From Ophiosphaerella korrae (taxonomy: Eukaryota; Ascomycota; Dothideomycetes; Pleosporales; Phaeosphaeriaceae): 64,000 bases of DNA. The DNA lies in contig JALNQF010000099.1 in the NCBI GenBank assembly GCA_028456385.1, forward strand, positions 104,437 through 168,436. The letters run 5' to 3'. The notes under the pieces are model-generated. The model ran no database searches. It had not been told where the DNA came from and was given only the letters and a program-made list of their open reading frames with translations. Shown here in pieces: positions 25,078 through 36,114 of this stretch (the first letter of the stretch is position 1; the number at the start of each line of letters is the position of its first letter). The position numbers and the translations under genes were made by a program.

Positions 25078-26925
25078 TTAAATAAAAAACCTTCCAATGA
25101 ACTCAGTACTCCACCGATACCCTCCAGCAAGTACGATAAATGTATCACCTTTCTCAAGCTGATTTGTTCGTATGCCATATTCGATGATGGCCTCGCCATG
25201 GCTGTACTGAAAACCAACATTATCTATGTGATCCGCGGTTATAATTCCTCCAAGGAGTTGTTCAATTGTCGCGCCAAGTGGTATGGCATCCCAACGTTTC
25301 AAGCTTACTATGGTCATCTTGGACAAAGGCAAAAGTAGTTCTTCAAACGACGCTCCTGGGACACTTTCCACCGCATCCCTGGCTGCATCCCAAATCTTCG
25401 TTTGCAGAGTTACATCTCTTCCAAATAATTTTTTTAGGGCGTATGAGACGTTGCTAAACTCTTCCTTGCCTTCTTCTATTAACTCCTTCATTTGATATAC
25501 AAGCATAAGAAACCCTAACGCGGGCACAGAGTGAGAAAACAGTTAAGACACCGAAGAAGGATTTTCTTTCCGAATGACGACCGAAGGTAGACGGCTGTTT
25601 GCTGACAAGAGTGCAACTAAGGCAAAACTGTAGCTATGGAATGAAGTTGTAGGAAACCTCTTCCCAAAGTGCATAATGTTTGACAAGATGGCGAATCTGT
25701 CCGACACATAGCGGTTGTCGCAACTTTCTATGTCCGGGAAAGTTTGGTGAAGTCGGAGGTTGGAGAGTTTGCTGATGTCTATCGAGCTCGGCTTCAACAC
25801 GATTGTGTCGCAGATCCTGTCCAACAGAGCCCCTGCGAAAATTGGCCCGCTGAGAAGTTGTGCGGCTTCGTGAAGCAAAATCGGCGCCTCAAATGTGGTG
25901 TTTCTAACAGTGATATTTTCCTCAATTAATTTCCGCAGTTCTGGATCGTGTAGCATGACAGCTATTACAGCTGCGGCTGAACAGATCGTCCCAATGACAA
26001 TAGGGAAATCATCCCCTATTAGTTTAATTCTATGGCCTTTTTCGATCGATTCTCACCCATAGAGGTAGCAGAAGGTGCATATCCACATTGGCCGAAAACC
26101 TTTGAAAAACCCATGTTCTCGTGAACCAGCGATCTCGAGCGATGCATCTAAACAGCCGAGCAGCGAATTGGACCCTTCTCAGCAGTAATTTCAACCCATC
26201 GCCAGTGAACAGGACAGCTTTATGAAATTCCGCCTCAGCCATACGGTGGAAAGTTTCGACGTCGATTAAGCCGCAGACTTGCGTTTTGGATAGCCGGAAA
26301 TTCAATAGTCCAGCATGATTTTCAGATTAGCTGAATACGATATGGTTGCATTGCAAATGGGTTTGAATATCGGCAGGGTCATCTTGGTCCACACATTCTT
26401 GATTGATCCAAATGAGTGACAGCTTCATGGAAATTGCGAATGCGATCGCCCTGAGCAATACCTTAGCGGGACATCGAGGGTCCCTCAAATGTTCATTGCC
26501 TTGCTTAACCAGAACTCTTGGTGAGAGGGGAGAGGATATCCAGACCGCTGAATGAATCTTAGCAATAAGAGACAGCAACATAACGTTTCTCTGCGGGATA
26601 TTCACTTTTTTCTGTTAGGGTACAGGTCACTCCTAAGCTTAAATCGTTGTATTGTTCTGGATGGGGTACCTTGAGGAAGCGGAGATTTGTATGTGTCCCC
26701 TGGGGAATGATATGCTCCAAAATTTAGCCTAATGCAGAGAGGAAATAGTTTTTGAAGTCCCACACTATATCCCCGGGGGTGAGATCTATATCTCGCTGCA
26801 TGGTTGGTTGTAGTTGCGCAGCAAGTATTGCGCTCGCAGGAGGAGTGCGGATGTAAATTTCCTCGGGTGCCTCTGAAGTTGGGACTACGAACCGATAGGC
26901 GTTCCAAATCAGACGTTAGAAAACA
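25078..26925 (-). pseudogene. decayed HET-domain gene
   Basis: Read right to left, broken frames give the HET signature: YVAVSYC-stop-DSF (normally YCW), SLIWINQECVDQDDPADIQ, then RDRWFTRTWVFQ, followed by a long C-terminal part. The stop after YVAVSYC (TAA) sits where Trp is expected. A frameshift follows near 26530. Downstream, 25956-25543 and 25527-25078 are in the same frame, separated by a single TAA (where CAA would read through); this part codes a helical, unrecognised C-terminal region ending GDTFIVLAGG. The mix of Trp/Gln-to-stop changes and frameshifts points to decay rather than unseen introns, although the C-terminal half is still largely open. Intact relatives trigger incompatibility cell death. 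Confidence 0.75.
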
Positions 26926-27914
26926 TAACCGAGTGTTAGACTAGACACTAAAAGGGCCAAAACGAGAGCGAGATCAGGGGCCGAGAATAGGCCCATATAG
27001 CAAGAGTTAAGATTAGGATTCCTAGAGTCTAGATTATGTGCAGTGAACGCCATGGGGACCGCTACTATTTCAAGCTTATTGTTGTTTTGCCATAGGAGCG
27101 GTCAGGTAGATGAGAGACAGAGCACTCAATCAACTCAGTTCCACTCAATACGATCTCATCAATCGCTTGCAATCAATCAGTGACACAATTATCACATACT
27201 ATCAATCCTACTCCGGTTCACATCAATCAACTTGTGAACCTTCAAATCTGACAGGGGTTTGCCACCAGCTGTAGGGAGAACGGCCGACCCGCACCGGCCA
27301 CACCCTTGCGGAGATGTAGTGATTTTTTATCCATAGAGGAAGAGAGATTCAGGTGTAATCGCTTCTCTGGATTGGATGACACATGATATGATCGTGTGGT
27401 GGAATAGAGGTTCATATAGCAGGGCATTACGGCTATTGATAACCTTCGTGATGCTCTTTCACTACTCTCATATTCAAGGATTGCCCTTTGTTGAGCTGGC
27501 ACGTTGCCTGATTGCGGCTCTCCTGTCAAAGGGATGCGCCGCAGCTGAGTTGGTGCGCCGCCACAGATTCTGGGTGTTCATGGAATCTGCTGATTGGCTC
27601 GCTTAGCTAGTGGTGCGCACGTGCGATACTCGATCGCTATCTGAATCTCGCGACCCAGCTCAGCTCCATCTGGCGGCGTCACATCTGACAACCCCTCACA
27701 CCAAGCTGCCTTGGTCACTGCCTAGCTAACATCACTCTTGTAAGCATACATATAGTATTTTTCTTATCTATTGCTTGCAAAAGTCTAAATATACGATCTG
27801 AACGATATGAACTTCACTAGTGCAATATGTTTAACATGATAGTATCCCTTATTTAGTTGGTGTAGAGCAGAACGGAAGTAAACAGTATATAGTTATAGCT
27901 GAATAGGAAGTAAG
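26926..27914. other. non-coding spacer with one repeat copy
   Basis: About 1 kb between the decayed HET gene and the HET-ankyrin gene. It contains the 39-bp GC-rich repeat at 27261 and a local run of AATCA-like words near 27130-27240. No gene was recognised. Confidence 0.5.
27261..27299 (+). repeat. 39-bp GC-rich dispersed repeat, copy 2
   Basis: Begins GCCACCAGCTG and ends CCGCACCGGCC. It is nearly identical to the copy at 30018, with weaker similarity continuing about 12 bases further (CACCCTTGCGG against CACCTTTGTGA). Confidence 0.8.
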
Positions 27915-29252
27915 CTAGAGCTTGTCAGTCGAGGAATGGTGGTGGTTTGTTCGCAACAGCTTGACTACTGCTTCGTATCTGTTCCATGCCGCCCACCATA
28001 GCGGTGTCTGCCCATTATGACCTTTCGAGTCGACATCAACCTTGCCTGTATCAAGTAGCAGCTTGACTACTGCTTCGTGTCCGTTTCGTGCCGCCCACTA
28101 TAGCGGTGTCTGCCCATTATGATCCTTCAAGTAAATATCAACTTCATCTGTTTCGAGCATTTGGTCAACTGTCGCTGTGTGCCCGTTCTCTGCTGCCCAA
28201 GTCAACACAGTACTGCCTAATAAATCCAAATTCTGCAAAAAATCTCTCAATGTCCATTGGGGCAAGCAAGGCACTAAATGTTTCTTGTCCCGGAACCGAA
28301 GGATGAATGCAATGGCATCATGAACGACTTCCTGCACAGATTTCTCGTAGTTTGGTACCAGGATATCAGTACCACATCCATCCGACGATATGCCAAGCAA
28401 GGCGTAAACAACATCTCTGGGGTCGGATGCCTCACTCCCCCGGAATTTGAGCAGTAGTGTATGAAGATCCCGGTTTTGAGACCACCAGGAGTATTTCCGC
28501 GAAGGACCTGGCATTATGTCCAAAACAGCCTGGCAATGTGGGTCCGGTGTTATATCAAGCAAAGATGAAACTATAGCAAAGATGCGTGCTGAAATCGATT
28601 CGGTGCCACACATAACTTTGGCTGATCGTGCGTTGGCAATTTCTTGGATGATCCAAACCCTCCTGAACCAGGATCGGCTTAAGAGAGACATAAAACCCTT
28701 ACGTTGTCGAAGCATACAATCTATACGTTCATCGTCCAGCAAGGGTTGCACAGTAGACCAAAGATTCTGCCACCGCTGATCTGAGGCTTTCCAGTTATTG
28801 TATGTATGTTCAATTGCCAGTTCCTCCAACTGATGCATGTGACGGAACACCAGGTCTGTCTCCGGAGTAGCTCGGCCTAACCAAACAATGACTTGCTCAG
28901 CTCTTTTGTAGATGGACGCCATCTGTTGCACCTGATGTCCCCGCTCTTTGTGATTGTTTTGATCAATGCAAATCGCGTCAATCCATAGGATCCGGTCTTT
29001 ACCTGGGTAACGCAGGTGCCGTAATGCTTGCAATAAGTTTCCCGTGACTGACATCATCTTTCTATTGATCTCTATTTCGTATGGCTTATACGTACTTTCC
29101 CATGTGTACGACAAAGCCTCGTATTCTATAATGTCATGAAGCATTGCATCAAATAACTCGCATTCTATAGGTCCATCCTTCCCATAGCAAAGTCGGACAA
29201 GTCGAAAAGAGCATTCTTCAAGATCTATTGGCTTGTACTCGAAATGGTCCAT
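27915..29252 (-). pseudogene. HET-ankyrin gene, truncated by an early stop in the ankyrin tail
   Basis: The intact part runs 29252 to 28098 (384 aa, one exon). HET-domain motifs are clear: YEALSYTWES (about 44), ILWIDAICIDQNN (about 88), WFRRVWIIQE (about 190), SDPRDVVYALLGIS. It then enters ankyrin repeats (VLTWAAENGHTATVDQMLE, DHNGQTPL) and stops at TAG (28098-28100). The same frame continues WAARNGHEAVVKLLLD, GHNGQTPLWWAAWNR and a short tail to a stop at 27915. The second unit has TGG where the first has TAG, so a G-to-A change in a Trp codon has removed about one and a half repeats. HET domains drive incompatibility cell death and ankyrin repeats usually sense a ligand. The HET part may still be made, so this could be a functional short allele rather than a dead gene. 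Confidence 0.85.
27957..28160 (-). repeat. 102-bp tandem repeat coding 34-aa ankyrin units
   Basis: Two units start with the same CAGCTTGACTACTGCTTCGT word (plus strand) at 27957 and 28059. The 102-bp period equals 34 codons. High DNA identity between units suggests recent duplication or conversion, as is usual in sensor arrays of fungal NLR/HET genes. Confidence 0.8.
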
Positions 29253-30368
29253 TGACGATCTCAGAAGGTATATTTGGAAAAAGAAAATCTTCTGCCGGAA
29301 GCGTATGTATAGTGCTATGGAGACTTATTATTAGCTTAAAACGACACCAACATGCAATTTATAGGGAGTTAGAACCTTACTCTTGCCAATCGAGATATTG
29401 TATTAGCAGGAAAAAGATATGACTTTGGATGATAGCGGTTCGGTCCAAGTTACAGGATAAGATATATAGGCATACAGAAGTAAACATAGAGGCCTCGTAT
29501 GCCTTGGCTCGAAATGGAGAAGGTACTATATCGCTATACGTTAGGGAAAAGTTACGGATAACTGTATTAGGATCTAGTCGCATAAGAAAGCCAAACATAT
29601 CCCATTGAAGCAAATAGTAAGCTATTCCATTTCTTTTACATTCCTTAACAAGGTACAAATTTAGCTGACGATGAATATGAAACACGTCCGGAATGCTGCC
29701 TACAAATAAAGATGATGCTTACCAGCTTGTAACAAAGAAATTCGGAAAGTTAGGGGCCACGCTACAACAAAAGTGCGTTGCAAAGGAAGAGGATTCAATT
29801 CTCTAATCAGCGGAGGGGAGATAGCTGAAGGTTATGTTTAGCCGGGCTGACCGGAAAAAAGGCAGTGGCAGGCTGAAGGGGGCGGTGTACCTTAGCTCTG
29901 ATTCTTGAAGGCTTAGCTACCTGACGCCACTTCTAGTGATGCTGTTACCGGCTCAATCCGTGTTATGGTCTGTTCGTGATTTATGACAGTCGTGAGTCTT
30001 GCCTTACATAGACAGTTGCCACCAGCTGCAGGGAGGACGGCCGACCCGCACCGGCCGCACCTTTGTGAGGTGAGCTGGTTGGTGGGGAGGTAGAATTTAA
30101 TCGCAAGGCTCCGGGGTTCGCTTGCTGAGAATTTGCACAGCCACAACCCTGCCCCGTTAGATCACGGTACGATTATGTAGCAAGGTGCCTGCGCAAGCGT
30201 AATTTTTATACAAGTAGGCTTATAACGCTGTAGAGATGGTCTGGGCATGTAACCTGAGGGAGGAAATAGTAAAATTTAAGTCGCATAGAGAAGTTCTGTG
30301 GCTTCAAAGTAGGAGCACCTATGATTTGTTCCGTTACGCGTGGACGGACGTTACAAAGTCTCGTTAGA
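29253..30368. other. intergenic with one repeat copy
   Basis: About 1.1 kb. It holds the promoter side of the HET-ankyrin gene, a doubtful 102-codon minus-strand frame (29685-29377) with no recognisable features, and the third copy of the 39-bp repeat. No gene is supported. Confidence 0.5.
30018..30056 (+). repeat. 39-bp GC-rich dispersed repeat, copy 3
   Basis: Begins GCCACCAGCTG and ends CCGCACCGGCC. It differs from the copy at 27261 at only a few positions and lies in the same orientation. It marks the right side of the HET/NLR island. Confidence 0.8.
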
Positions 30369-31914
30369 TTATAGGGTTTGGTTGACATCATATTCGACAT
30401 CCGTGCGGATAACATATTTTGCACCCTTAACTACACCTGTGCCTTCATGAAGCAATGCACCTTGGGCCTCGCCGTGTGGGAATACTGCCACACTGCCCAT
30501 GATCGGCTTTATTGGATACGCATTGATTACGCCTTCTCTCACACTTGGGATGAAGAAAGTTGTCTCACCGCCCTTAAAATCGTCATTGAGGTATATGAGG
30601 AAAGTGAACAGTGATGATTGGCGTGCTGTAGTCGGAGAGCTATCGTATTGGTACGCGCCTGTCGCTAGATCTATGCCTGAAGGAGGCCATGCACCATCTA
30701 TTACAGTTAGCACAAATCTCATATTTGTATTCTGTCCGCCGCGTACCAATATGGCATCTGTACTCTGCGCCAGGGACATATCTGTAAACCCTGAACCTTC
30801 GGTTGATCCCGCGCACCTTTCGGCCTCCCACAGCGTCCGGTACAAAGGCCTTGACCCTATTCCAGAGCTTGTCGTGGAATGCTTGGTCGATGATCCAGTA
30901 GAAGTTGTGCGCTAGGATGCTCGTGTCCTCACCTTGAGGCCGCATGGGCGCATCCGGGATGAACTCGATAGTCTCACCTGCAGCAATAATAGCGGAGCAC
31001 TCTTCTGGCGATAGAACATCTCTGATGAGTCGAAGGTTTGGAACGATAGGATGTTTGAAACACTCTGTCACTGGCCCGTTTCCAAGAAGGACAGTGTCGT
31101 TTTGCGACGCATACAAGATGGCAGGGTGCAGGTTCGGCGGTTTGCGCTGTAAGCCAGTAGTGGTTTCGACGATTCTGAAATGCTGCTTGAGGTCGGGGAG
31201 AGAAGCTTCGAAGATGGTCTTGTCTTTAATACTCTGCCATACTTGGCGGGTAGGTTCGCTTGAAGGTCGAAGATTCCATGTATCTTGTAGCGCGATGGGA
31301 CCTGAATTAGTAGACGTACCATTGGATGTGATGTCTATCGGGCCGGTCACTCTGAGGATGGCGTCCAGTACTTCAATCAGTTCGTTGTTCTGAGCGTTGT
31401 GACCGACAACCGTTTGGCTGGGTACCTGAACATGGATTGACAGGCCTGAAACTACATCAAGAGTCCGCACCCATCGGCAGAGCGCGCCTAGTGTTGGAGT
31501 CTCTTTCCTGATACGCATCTCAGCCAACAAAACGAGCGCATCCGTGTACTTGGCATCTGTAAGCGCTGCACAAATGCGCGCAGTGAGATTGCTGCCCTCT
31601 ACAAAGGCCGGTGAGTTCAGTGCGAACGCTCCGAGGTTACAATGCTTACCAGCTGAGTTCAGCCCTGTTGTACATGCTTGGCGGAAACCATATACAGCGG
31701 TCCTTAGATCTTTACATGCCTTTGACTTGATCAGGGCAGGATGTTCGGCCAGAGTCTGCAACGTTTCTACGGTAACTTCGATTTCTTCCGGCGAGATGAT
31801 TGAGTGTACATTTGACGGTTCTAATGGCTTTGTATCTTGCGGGGGACTTGGTATTCCAGATGTGTGCGGCTTTTTTGCTGCGGAGAGCACACTGCTGCGT
31901 TTCCGCTTACCCAT
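30369..31914 (-). CDS. 2OG-Fe(II) oxygenase, prolyl-4-hydroxylase-like, 498 aa
   Basis: One intron at 30698-30746 (49 nt; donor GTACGC, CTAAC branch site, AATAG acceptor) joins the two frames through the key motif CHIDGAWPPSG. The C-terminal half (about 280-498) is a prolyl-4-hydroxylase-type double-stranded beta-helix. It shows RRFRVYRYVPGAEYRCHID (iron ligands His about 388 and Asp about 390), LNDDFKGGETTFF, and LLHEGTGVVKGAKYVIRTDV (distal His about 476; the Lys after GVV or AK is the probable 2-oxoglutarate anchor). The N-terminal half begins with a basic KRKR stretch that may be a nuclear signal. It then carries a helical region with a motif like ALCRWVRTLDVV, which I do not recognise. 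The substrate is unknown: it could be a protein prolyl residue or another target. No partner gene is adjacent. Confidence 0.85.
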
Positions 31915-34680
31915 CTTCAGTCGTCCTCAGCACGGCGAGATTCAAGGATTCAAAGGACTGTATCGTTCTCGCAGCTGGATGCCTGTCGCGCCCAATTGGC
32001 TCAGTCGATAATCGTAAGTTCCTTGGTGTTTTTGTCATGTGAGGTTTGTAGAGTGGCGAGTTTGAAATTCTGACCCTGTCACGCTAACTCACGAGGGAAT
32101 AGCATGAGACGGAAGGAAGCGCGGGGAAGATGCCGCACAGGCCAAGAAGCTTGCGAACTGCGGTGTGGTGCGGGTAAAAAAGGGCTGGAGATATCAAGAG
32201 AACACACAGTGTATTTCAGAGCAAAGATGGTATGGACCGGAAGTTTGCTTGTCGAGAAGATTTGGCAACTGAGCACATGTTCGCTCACTAATATGACCAT
32301 GTGCGCCACTAGGTTTGCAACTTCCGCATCATACCTTAGCTGAGGTAGAACAGTTTCTGATATGCGAATCGCCATGGCATAACGAAATCTTGGCATTCCA
32401 AGTTCACGAGTTGGCTTTCCCAAGGTCGGAAACCGAAAAAGTGTGAAAATCACTCTCATAGTATCAACGCTGGAGGTATACAATAGACAATAGACCATCG
32501 ACGTACTCAGGTAGAACAAAAATAATGTGAAGTTAAGAAATGGAGCGAACTGATGACTGATCAATCTACTCAGCTGAGCTGCGGGATGTGCATCGCCCCG
32601 GAATAGACTGTAAAGTGTTGATGGTAGCGAACACTCAGATGCTGTAGTAATGGTATACATTTTATAAGTTCAAGCGAACATAATCCTAATATATAGCACA
32701 CTGAAGCTGAAAAATGATTGCGACACCGGGATACAAATGTCGACCACAAAGAAGATGCTGGCGCTGCAATAGATTAAAGTATAGATGGCCCTTAAAGAGC
32801 GACAGCCAGCGAAGAAGTAGCGTGCTCCACACGAGTCAATAAAACCCACAATTATATCATCTTCTCTGTTCTTACATGCCTGTATAACAGGCATGTTTTA
32901 GATGTTGTAAACAATTAAAAGTATGCTTAAACAATATTTTCGGAATCCTTTACTAAGTAATGGAAAGGTAACCAGGGACAGTGTATCGAATTCATACCCT
33001 ACATACATGTTACTTAACTAACTGTTCGGTGATACTACTGCAAGAATATAACAGCCAGTGTCTACAATGAGGCCTGGATAGAGTCTGTTGGCGGCTGTGA
33101 GTTGCATACCTCCAACAACAGCTGAGAATCTTCGAGGAAGGGATCATTTAGACAAAGACGTCCCACAACAGTTGTGACTATAAAGCTAGTGGAACGAGAA
33201 CCCAATCATATTATATGGATAAAGAATCGATTCAATGTCTATTCCATCTGTGATAAAGTGCTCAAAAAGCTCAAGAGGAAGACAGTCCAAATATCATCCA
33301 GACTTGAAGGACGCTCGCCTGATTTATAGTTAAATTCAAAAGATATCATGGATGGAGCATATAATTAAATAGAATATAAGGGTGGTCTAGACTGAGACGC
33401 CTCCAGTTATTCGGACGACTTTGCGATTGTACCAATCTTCGCGAATAAGTGGTGTTCTTGAATTGTTTCTCATGGTATTATGCTTGACACTATATATTGC
33501 TCCTTCATCAATCAAGGCAATGACAAAATATCTCATTTCTTTGTATAGAGGAAATTTGTTTCATAATTGTCGTGAGTTTATTGGCATAAACGATAAAAAC
33601 TTTGTTGCCCGTTCTCAATCTCGGTTAGGCTGGTGGTGCTAATTGTGATGAGCAACCAGGCGAAAGAGTGGATCCTCCGAGCGGTGCGGGCCTTATGATT
33701 CAATCACAACACGTTATGCCGATCACCTTAGATTCTTCGCTGAGGTTGGTGTTTTGAGTATGAGCCTCGTTATGTATGGTTCGTTGTTCCTCAACAGTTA
33801 TTGTCCGAGAGGTGCCAATCCCTCCAGTCATGCGAGCGCATCTTCCGACGATAAAGCTTGCATAAGCAAATGATGTGATGCAGGCATATATTTCCCGATC
33901 ATACTAACTGCTGGCTCGAGCTCGAAGCGTGTACTAAACCCGACCTATGAAATTCAATGGGTCTCGCCCGTGAGGGTACCCGTCACGATAGAACGTCAAA
34001 CTTGGGGGTTAGAAGAATAAAGTGTCGGTCATGGCGAGCCGGCGCAGTATCGTGCATGTGGTGATGTCGAGTCAAGACAGATCGACATTTGTGCATTATC
34101 TGTGCACAGTGGCTCGCGCAGATTGTGGTGTGACAGCTGAGAATGGGCAGGGGTGAGCGACGAGGCTTTTCACGCTGAGTGCTCTGTTTTTCAGCTTCAT
34201 GAGCCTGCGAAATTTCCCAACACAAGAGCGGGAAGAAATGGGTTGACAATCACATTGTTTTAACCCCAGATGGGTAGGTCGCAGCGCAAGACTCCCCTTG
34301 TCCCACTCCTGCGGCTAGGATGCGTGCTCATCATGTTGCGCACCCCGCAGATCTCGATCACACCAATGACGTTCGGACACCCCTCTATCCCGGAACAAGA
34401 CCTGCCATGCTCCCCTAACCGCAAACAGCACTCCAAGTGGCTTGATGAGTTACTGGGCGATGCGCACGCGAAGTTGGTATATCAACCTCCGATCGCTAGG
34501 GAGGCGCGGCTGAGCAGCCATTTTTATTGCCGCGAGTTCCCCCCCAGCTTTGGCCCAGGCTGTGCCTGTTTTCTTCACTCTTGCTTTTGAAGACACTCGC
34601 TTACAATCTGATCCATGTCCCAGGAGTCAAACAAGTAAATTCCTTTACCAATATCATAAACTAACTCGGCGTCGCACAAC
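31915..34680. other. long intergenic stretch, no supported gene
   Basis: About 2.8 kb. A 193-codon minus-strand frame (32660-32079) is hydrophobic and of odd composition, overlaps a plus-strand frame and has no recognised motif, so it is not called. 32670-34000 is AT-rich with only short frames. No repeat or RNA gene was recognised. Confidence 0.5.
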
Positions 34681-35475
34681 ATGATCGCCATCGACACCCC
34701 CCGGTCTGCTCACCCCGCGCACAAAAAAGCTTCTCTCTTTCACCGATTCTCAAGGAAGATCAGTAATGAACAACTCAACAGCAAAAATGTCGATGCATAC
34801 AACGCCGCCGTATGTCCACCAGCTCGTTTCCAGAAACGCTCTTTTGATAGGCCCGTTTCAGCGCCTAGCCCCGGCCAAGCACAGCTGAAGAACGATAATC
34901 GGATCGAGATTAGAAGAACACCCTCTCCACATCTCACTAAAGACAGGCCCTACCGCAAAGAGAAAGCTGCCACACTCGTTCGATGTCTCGATATCCAACG
35001 AGCGGTTTGTGAGAGTCCGTCTCACACATCACACTCCAGTAGCGCTCCTGTTTCTGCTGTGCGTGTTCGAGCAGACGCTATACCCACAACAGCGTTCCCA
35101 AGCTCTCCACAATATAGAACTAGAGTCGCAACATGGGATATATACCTCCCTCCTACCCAAGTTCGCGCCTTGTATCTCGGGTTCCTACCTGTCGAAACAT
35201 GCGACAAATGGTTCATATACAGTGAGGGCCCTGACGCGATGGGAAAGCTGAAAGTGCACTTTCATCGGAGCTGGACAGGCGCGAAGGCTGCAGAACTGTT
35301 CGTGGTCATGGACATCAAGGGCGAAGGAGCGGGCAAGGTCGTTGGTGTCAAATGGGACGCTGGTGTGGATGTTGGGAATGGAAAGATGGATGTTCAAGAG
35401 GCGAAACATATCATCAGAACAGCCGTACAGGACGTGTTGAACATCGAATTAGAAGAGGGGAGTGGGGTGCTGTGA
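34681..35475 (+). CDS. conserved-looking unknown protein, 264 aa
   Basis: A single-exon frame with two parts. Residues 1-145 are Ser/Pro/Arg-rich and probably disordered. Residues about 148-260 look folded, with a run of aromatic and hydrophobic strands: VATWDIYLPPTQVRALYLGF, CDKWFIYSEGP, VHFHRSWTGAKAAELFVVMD and VVGVKWDAG, then a helix (EAKHIIRTAVQDVLNIELEE). The KWFIY..HFHRSWTG pattern looks like a conserved small domain of unknown function; I cannot name it. No signal peptide or membrane segment was seen. The start at 34681 follows directly on an ACAAC context typical of fungal starts. The folded C-terminal part makes a real gene likely. Confidence 0.7.
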   Translation: MIAIDTPRSAHPAHKKASLFHRFSRKISNEQLNSKNVDAYNAAVCPPARFQKRSFDRPVSAPSPGQAQLKNDNRIEIRRTPSPHLTKDRPYRKEKAATLVRCLDIQRAVCESPSHTSHSSSAPVSAVRVRADAIPTTAFPSSPQYRTRVATWDIYLPPTQVRALYLGFLPVETCDKWFIYSEGPDAMGKLKVHFHRSWTGAKAAELFVVMDIKGEGAGKVVGVKWDAGVDVGNGKMDVQEAKHIIRTAVQDVLNIELEEGSGVL

Positions 35476-36114
35476 TGAGACTTGAAGGGGGTTCGCATTT
35501 CATTTTACTCCTCTTCACTCACGGAGTGAGTGCTTGGTCATCTCAGCCTTGTTCCTATTCTATTCTTTTTTGTGACTTTCGTGTTTGGTTTTAGAATGGA
35601 AAGCACCCTTGGTAGTGTATGTGTATTAGTATCTATTTTCTTCATGTCCTTACATGTATGTACATTGCGTTTGGTCGATTCATATACTTCATCTGCAATT
35701 ATGTACTGTTGATCCCTTGCATCTTGTCTTGTTATTTCCGGGTTCTTAGATTATCTAATTTACCAAACCATTCAAGACAAAACCTGTTCATCTTGGGTTT
35801 TGCATCTTTAGCCACCTAAGTCGATGTGCTTGCGACCGTCTTGAAAAATAAAGAGAAAAGTTCACATTAGCTACATAATTAAAGCAAGAGTAAGAGGGTT
35901 GGCCGAAGGGATGTATATCCAAAGTTGAGATGCTTCGTGTCGTTCACTATCATTTTTGTGATTTGTGGCTGGAGTGCTGGGCTTTGAATTCCACAGCAGC
36001 CAAAAACGGACCCCTCGCGTTATTGGCGCGCTTGGCGCTCAATCACTTTCCCTCCTCTTTTCCTCCAACAAAGTCTCAACCAGCTAGACGACATTGGACG
36101 TGACTCTATCAAGG
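35476..36114. other. intergenic
   Basis: About 0.6 kb, T-rich after the upstream gene (likely 3' UTR) and then the promoter of the Zn2Cys6 gene. Nothing else was recognised. Confidence 0.5.

Noticed and set aside
32079..32660. 193-codon minus-strand frame with hydrophobic stretches
   Set aside because: No recognised motif, odd composition, overlapped by an open frame on the other strand, and no splice partner. It could still be a lineage-specific gene but is not supported.
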